A stretch of DNA of 54,723 nucleotides from Helicobacter sp. Lineage in GTDB: Bacteria; Campylobacterota; Campylobacteria; Campylobacterales; Helicobacteraceae. Positions 52,820 through 54,723 of the stretch are shown one piece after another. Every line of letters starts with the position of its first letter. Positions within the stretch are counted from its first letter, which is position 1. The DNA is taken from the NCBI RefSeq assembly GCF_014799995.1, contig NZ_JAAVGY010000004.1, forward strand, positions 1-54,723, in the 5' to 3' direction. The notes beneath the pieces are model-generated. The model made no database searches. It was not told the DNA's origin and saw nothing but the letters and a program-made list of their open reading frames with translations. Made by a program: the position numbers and the translations under genes.

Positions 52820-53265
52820 TATTGTGCCTCTACATCAACTTTTAAAGTAGCAGAAATTCCGTGTCCTAATTTCACTTCTACCTCGTAAATCCCAGTAGAT
52901 TTAATGGGGTTTTTTAATTCAATTGTCTTTTTGTCTATTTCTAAACGATGCTCTTTGGCGAGTGCTTCTGCAATGTCTTCTTTGGTGATTGCCCCATAAA
53001 GTGAGCCATTTGCGCCGACTTTTTGAGTGATTTTTACCACGATTTCAGAGATTTTTTTCGCGGTCATTTCCATAAGAGATTTTTCTTCTGCTGCAAGTTC
53101 TGCCGCCCTTTTTTGTGCAGCTTTGTAACGATTGATGACTTCATTTGTAGCAAAATCTGCCAATCCTTTGCCGACTAAAAAATTTCTTCCATAGCCATCT
53201 TTGACTTCACAGATTTCACCTTTTTTGCCTAAGCCTTTTACATCTTGTAATAATAAAACTTTCAT
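52819..53265 (-). CDS. rplI: 50S ribosomal protein L9
   Basis: The 148-residue protein has the L9 N-domain MKVLLLQDVKGLGKKGE and GYGRNFLVGKGLA, a long connecting helix and the C-terminal RNA-binding domain. TTAAGGAGAT precedes the ATG. First gene of rplI-hslV-hslU-era-csd6. Confidence 0.98.
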   Translation of the reverse strand: MKVLLLQDVKGLGKKGEICEVKDGYGRNFLVGKGLADFATNEVINRYKAAQKRAAELAAEEKSLMEMTAKKISEIVVKITQKVGANGSLYGAITKEDIAEALAKEHRLEIDKKTIELKNPIKSTGIYEVEVKLGHGISATLKVDVEAQ

Positions 53266-53298
53266 TATATCTCCTTAAATGTTTTTAAATTGAGTGGT

Positions 53299-53307
53299 AT
53301 TTTAGCA
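53299..53307 (-). promoter_or_regulatory. Extended -10 promoter (TGCTAAAAT) for rplI-hslVU-era-csd6
   Basis: TGC-TAAAAT on the minus strand stands 34 bases before rplI and predicts transcription from about 53292. No -35 is needed for this promoter type. Confidence 0.55.
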
Positions 53308-53396
53308 GATTTTTATCAAGTTTTGGAAATAAATTAAAAGATTCTTGTAGGGATATAGTAAGGCTTTTGTTTGTATGGTCGGCAATCTAGTAATTT

Positions 53397-53405
53397 TGCT
53401 ATAAT
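53397..53405 (+). promoter_or_regulatory. Extended -10 promoter (TGCTATAAT) for the SGNH-like gene
   Basis: A perfect extended -10 after T-rich DNA lies 35 bases before the ATG at 53441. AAAGG lies just before the start codon. Confidence 0.65.
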
Positions 53406-53440
53406 AGTAAAATACAAAACTATTTAATAAAGGCTCGTAA

Positions 53441-54076
53441 ATGAAAAAACATTTATCTATTGTTTTGCTTGGGGGCAGTAATTCTGTTATGTTAAATGGC
53501 TTACAAAAAGGTTTAAGGGGAGAGAATATCAAATTAACAAATTTGGCTTTGGGTTCTTCTATTGCTCTGCAAAATCTCTATGAATTAAAACGCAAGAGGA
53601 ATCAAGAATCACTACACGAAGCAGATTTAATTATTACAGAAAGCAATATTAATGAAATCGTAAATCATCACGGATATTCTTGTGTTCCACTTTCTATAAT
53701 TATTGCGGGCATTTATTGGTTGTATGAAGAATTGTATCGTTTAGGGAAAAAAGTGCTCATTTTGCTTTTGCCTCTGAATCCAAGTCGCTATCCATTCGCC
53801 ACTGCAATTGATAACGCGCATAGAATCTGTGCGAATAAATACGGCTTTAACTGCATAGATATGCAAGAATATTATACAAGAGAGAGTGTTTTTGGATTCT
53901 ATGATTGTTTTGGGGCGCATCAAATGGCGAGATTAATGAGTTATTTTGGGCAAAATATCATCAAAAATATCCATTGGTTCAAAACTCCAAAAGAAAATAT
54001 CCCTTGCAATCAAAACCCAGACTTTAAAATACTCAAACCTAGAGAAATGCACACTTCTGCGGGGGGGGGGGATTAA
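53441..54076 (+). CDS. SGNH-like protein, phase-OFF 5' part (stops at poly-G)
   Basis: The current frame gives 211 residues. The N-terminus VLLGGSNSVMLNGLQKG has the GxSxS look of block I of SGNH/GDSL esterases, with a later Asp/His-containing FYDCFGAHQ; the fit to block V is loose. Such proteins may add or remove acyl groups on surface glycans. Translation ends three residues after a G11 tract. With G10 it would continue beyond the window. No signal peptide is seen. Confidence 0.78.
   Translation: MKKHLSIVLLGGSNSVMLNGLQKGLRGENIKLTNLALGSSIALQNLYELKRKRNQESLHEADLIITESNINEIVNHHGYSCVPLSIIIAGIYWLYEELYRLGKKVLILLLPLNPSRYPFATAIDNAHRICANKYGFNCIDMQEYYTRESVFGFYDCFGAHQMARLMSYFGQNIIKNIHWFKTPKENIPCNQNPDFKILKPREMHTSAGGGD
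54061..54071 (+). repeat. Poly-G (G11) phase-variation tract in the SGNH-like gene
   Basis: Eleven G after the codons for HTSA. G11 gives GAT-TAA at once; G12 ends after a few codons; G10 or G13 reads on through the long downstream frame. Confidence 0.9.
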
Positions 54077-54723
54077 CCTTATAAGATTACAAAATTCTGC
54101 ATTTAGCGAAGAATCTTATCCATTGCAAGAGGGTGCAAGGCTTCAATTTCCTAAGAGTTGTGCAGGTTGGACGCTCATAGGAATCCAAGCTTGGAATTAT
54201 GAAAAGCCTCGCAAGCCTTGTAGTATTTATAATGTTTATTCAAGTATCCGCGTAATAACGCAGAGTGGTTTCATCGCAAAAAGCAGTTCCTTGATTCGGC
54301 TTTTTAATACCCTAAATACTCAAATTATTTTAGATGATGAGAGTTTTTGTGAATTGGATACGACCAATAGTTGCACAGAACGGAGTGAAGCCGTCATAAT
54401 GACGCCTGATTCCTACACGATTCCTTATTTCAATTTGATTGATTTTTTTCTAGCAAAAGGTGGTCAATGGGAATATGAGATTCCATTTAACCAAGCGAAT
54501 ATTATCGTAGAACCAGAATACGACTTTAAATCTTTAATCCCTGATGTGAAGTTTCTCAAAGAAATTATTGAGGAATATTGCGCGGCAAGAAAGCTAACAA
54601 AAGCTGTAAGCCAACCCACCCCTATTATCAAAGAAAAGCCCATTCCCAGCATTTATCTTGTAGCCAAAGACAGAATCCACAATCATCTAGCCTATAAGCT
54701 AGGGCAAGCATTGATTCTAAACT
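54072..54723 (+). CDS. Off-frame 3' part of the SGNH-like gene (partial)
   Basis: From ATT at 54072 an open frame of 217 codons runs to the window edge without a stop and without its own start or ribosome site. The product is beta-rich at first (ARLQFPKSCAGWTLIGIQAW, then a CSIYNVYSSIRV strand) and more helical and charged near the end. It is the expected C-terminal half of the preceding gene when the tract has ten G. Confidence 0.75.
   Translation, partial: MNLIRLQNSAFSEESYPLQEGARLQFPKSCAGWTLIGIQAWNYEKPRKPCSIYNVYSSIRVITQSGFIAKSSSLIRLFNTLNTQIILDDESFCELDTTNSCTERSEAVIMTPDSYTIPYFNLIDFFLAKGGQWEYEIPFNQANIIVEPEYDFKSLIPDVKFLKEIIEEYCAARKLTKAVSQPTPIIKEKPIPSIYLVAKDRIHNHLAYKLGQALILN

Noticed and set aside
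1..54723. CRISPR array or insertion sequence
   Set aside because: No regularly spaced repeats, no transposase and no terminal inverted repeats were seen on reading the window.

Overview
The window is AT-rich and reads as the chromosome of an enterohepatic Helicobacter or a close campylobacterotal relative. The main evidence is gene order. Several blocks follow the H. pylori order as I recall it: pseudouridine synthase-waaA-flgZ-Nif3-glyQ (HP0956-HP0960), lnt/cvpA/lysS/glyA/DUF1882/SPOR (HP0180-HP0185), nudH-lysC-hobA-holB-folP-HP1233 type (HP1228-HP1233), rplI-hslV-hslU-era-csd6 (HP0514-HP0518) and tkt-addB (HP1088-HP1089). A periplasmic nitrate reductase operon of the Wolinella type (napAGHBFLD), which H. 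pylori lacks, points to the enterohepatic side of the genus. This identification is inference; no search was run.

Layout. 1-7618 (minus strand): 5' part of a metF-like gene, an RluA-type pseudouridine synthase, waaA, flgZ, a Nif3-like gene, glyQ, thrC and flgH. 7698-11205: a YqeY-like gene, a PiT phosphate transporter, a PPP-type phosphatase and an ankyrin protein. 11423-18365: the nap operon behind a perfect FNR-type palindrome centred 41.5 bp before the predicted start point. 18529-18615: tRNA-Leu(CAA). 18692-26151: an acetyltransferase, lnt, yajQ, the cvpA-lysS-glyA-DUF1882-SPOR operon and an Alvin-type ferredoxin. 26277-33150: an accessory island, mostly a decayed prophage. It has a truncated terminase, small structural-type genes, a YafQ-like toxin-antitoxin pair, an integrase-arm/YopX-like fusion, and a block of small frameshifted genes on the other strand. 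33158-38532: a hemerythrin with a C-terminal zinc-knuckle, tkt, addB and a DUF4149 protein. 38587-40225: an EptA-type phosphoethanolamine transferase. 40370-47416: a DUF2130 protein and the minus-strand nudH-to-ung block. 47724-53265: gatC, a frameshifted ankyrin gene, csd6, era, hslU, hslV and rplI. 53441 to the end: an SGNH-like gene.

The most notable signals are two intragenic homopolymer switches. The eptA-type gene carries C12 on its coding strand just after a well-placed start; C11 would join that start to the membrane-enzyme frame. The SGNH-like gene carries G11 and stops at once; G10 would extend it by at least 217 codons to the window edge. Both are therefore out of frame by one base here, which fits phase variation of surface-modification genes. 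The prophage island is the other place with undescribed content: a duplicated promoter-leader cassette, a toxin with an unfamiliar antitoxin, an apparent domain fusion, and orphan genes with A-tract frameshifts.
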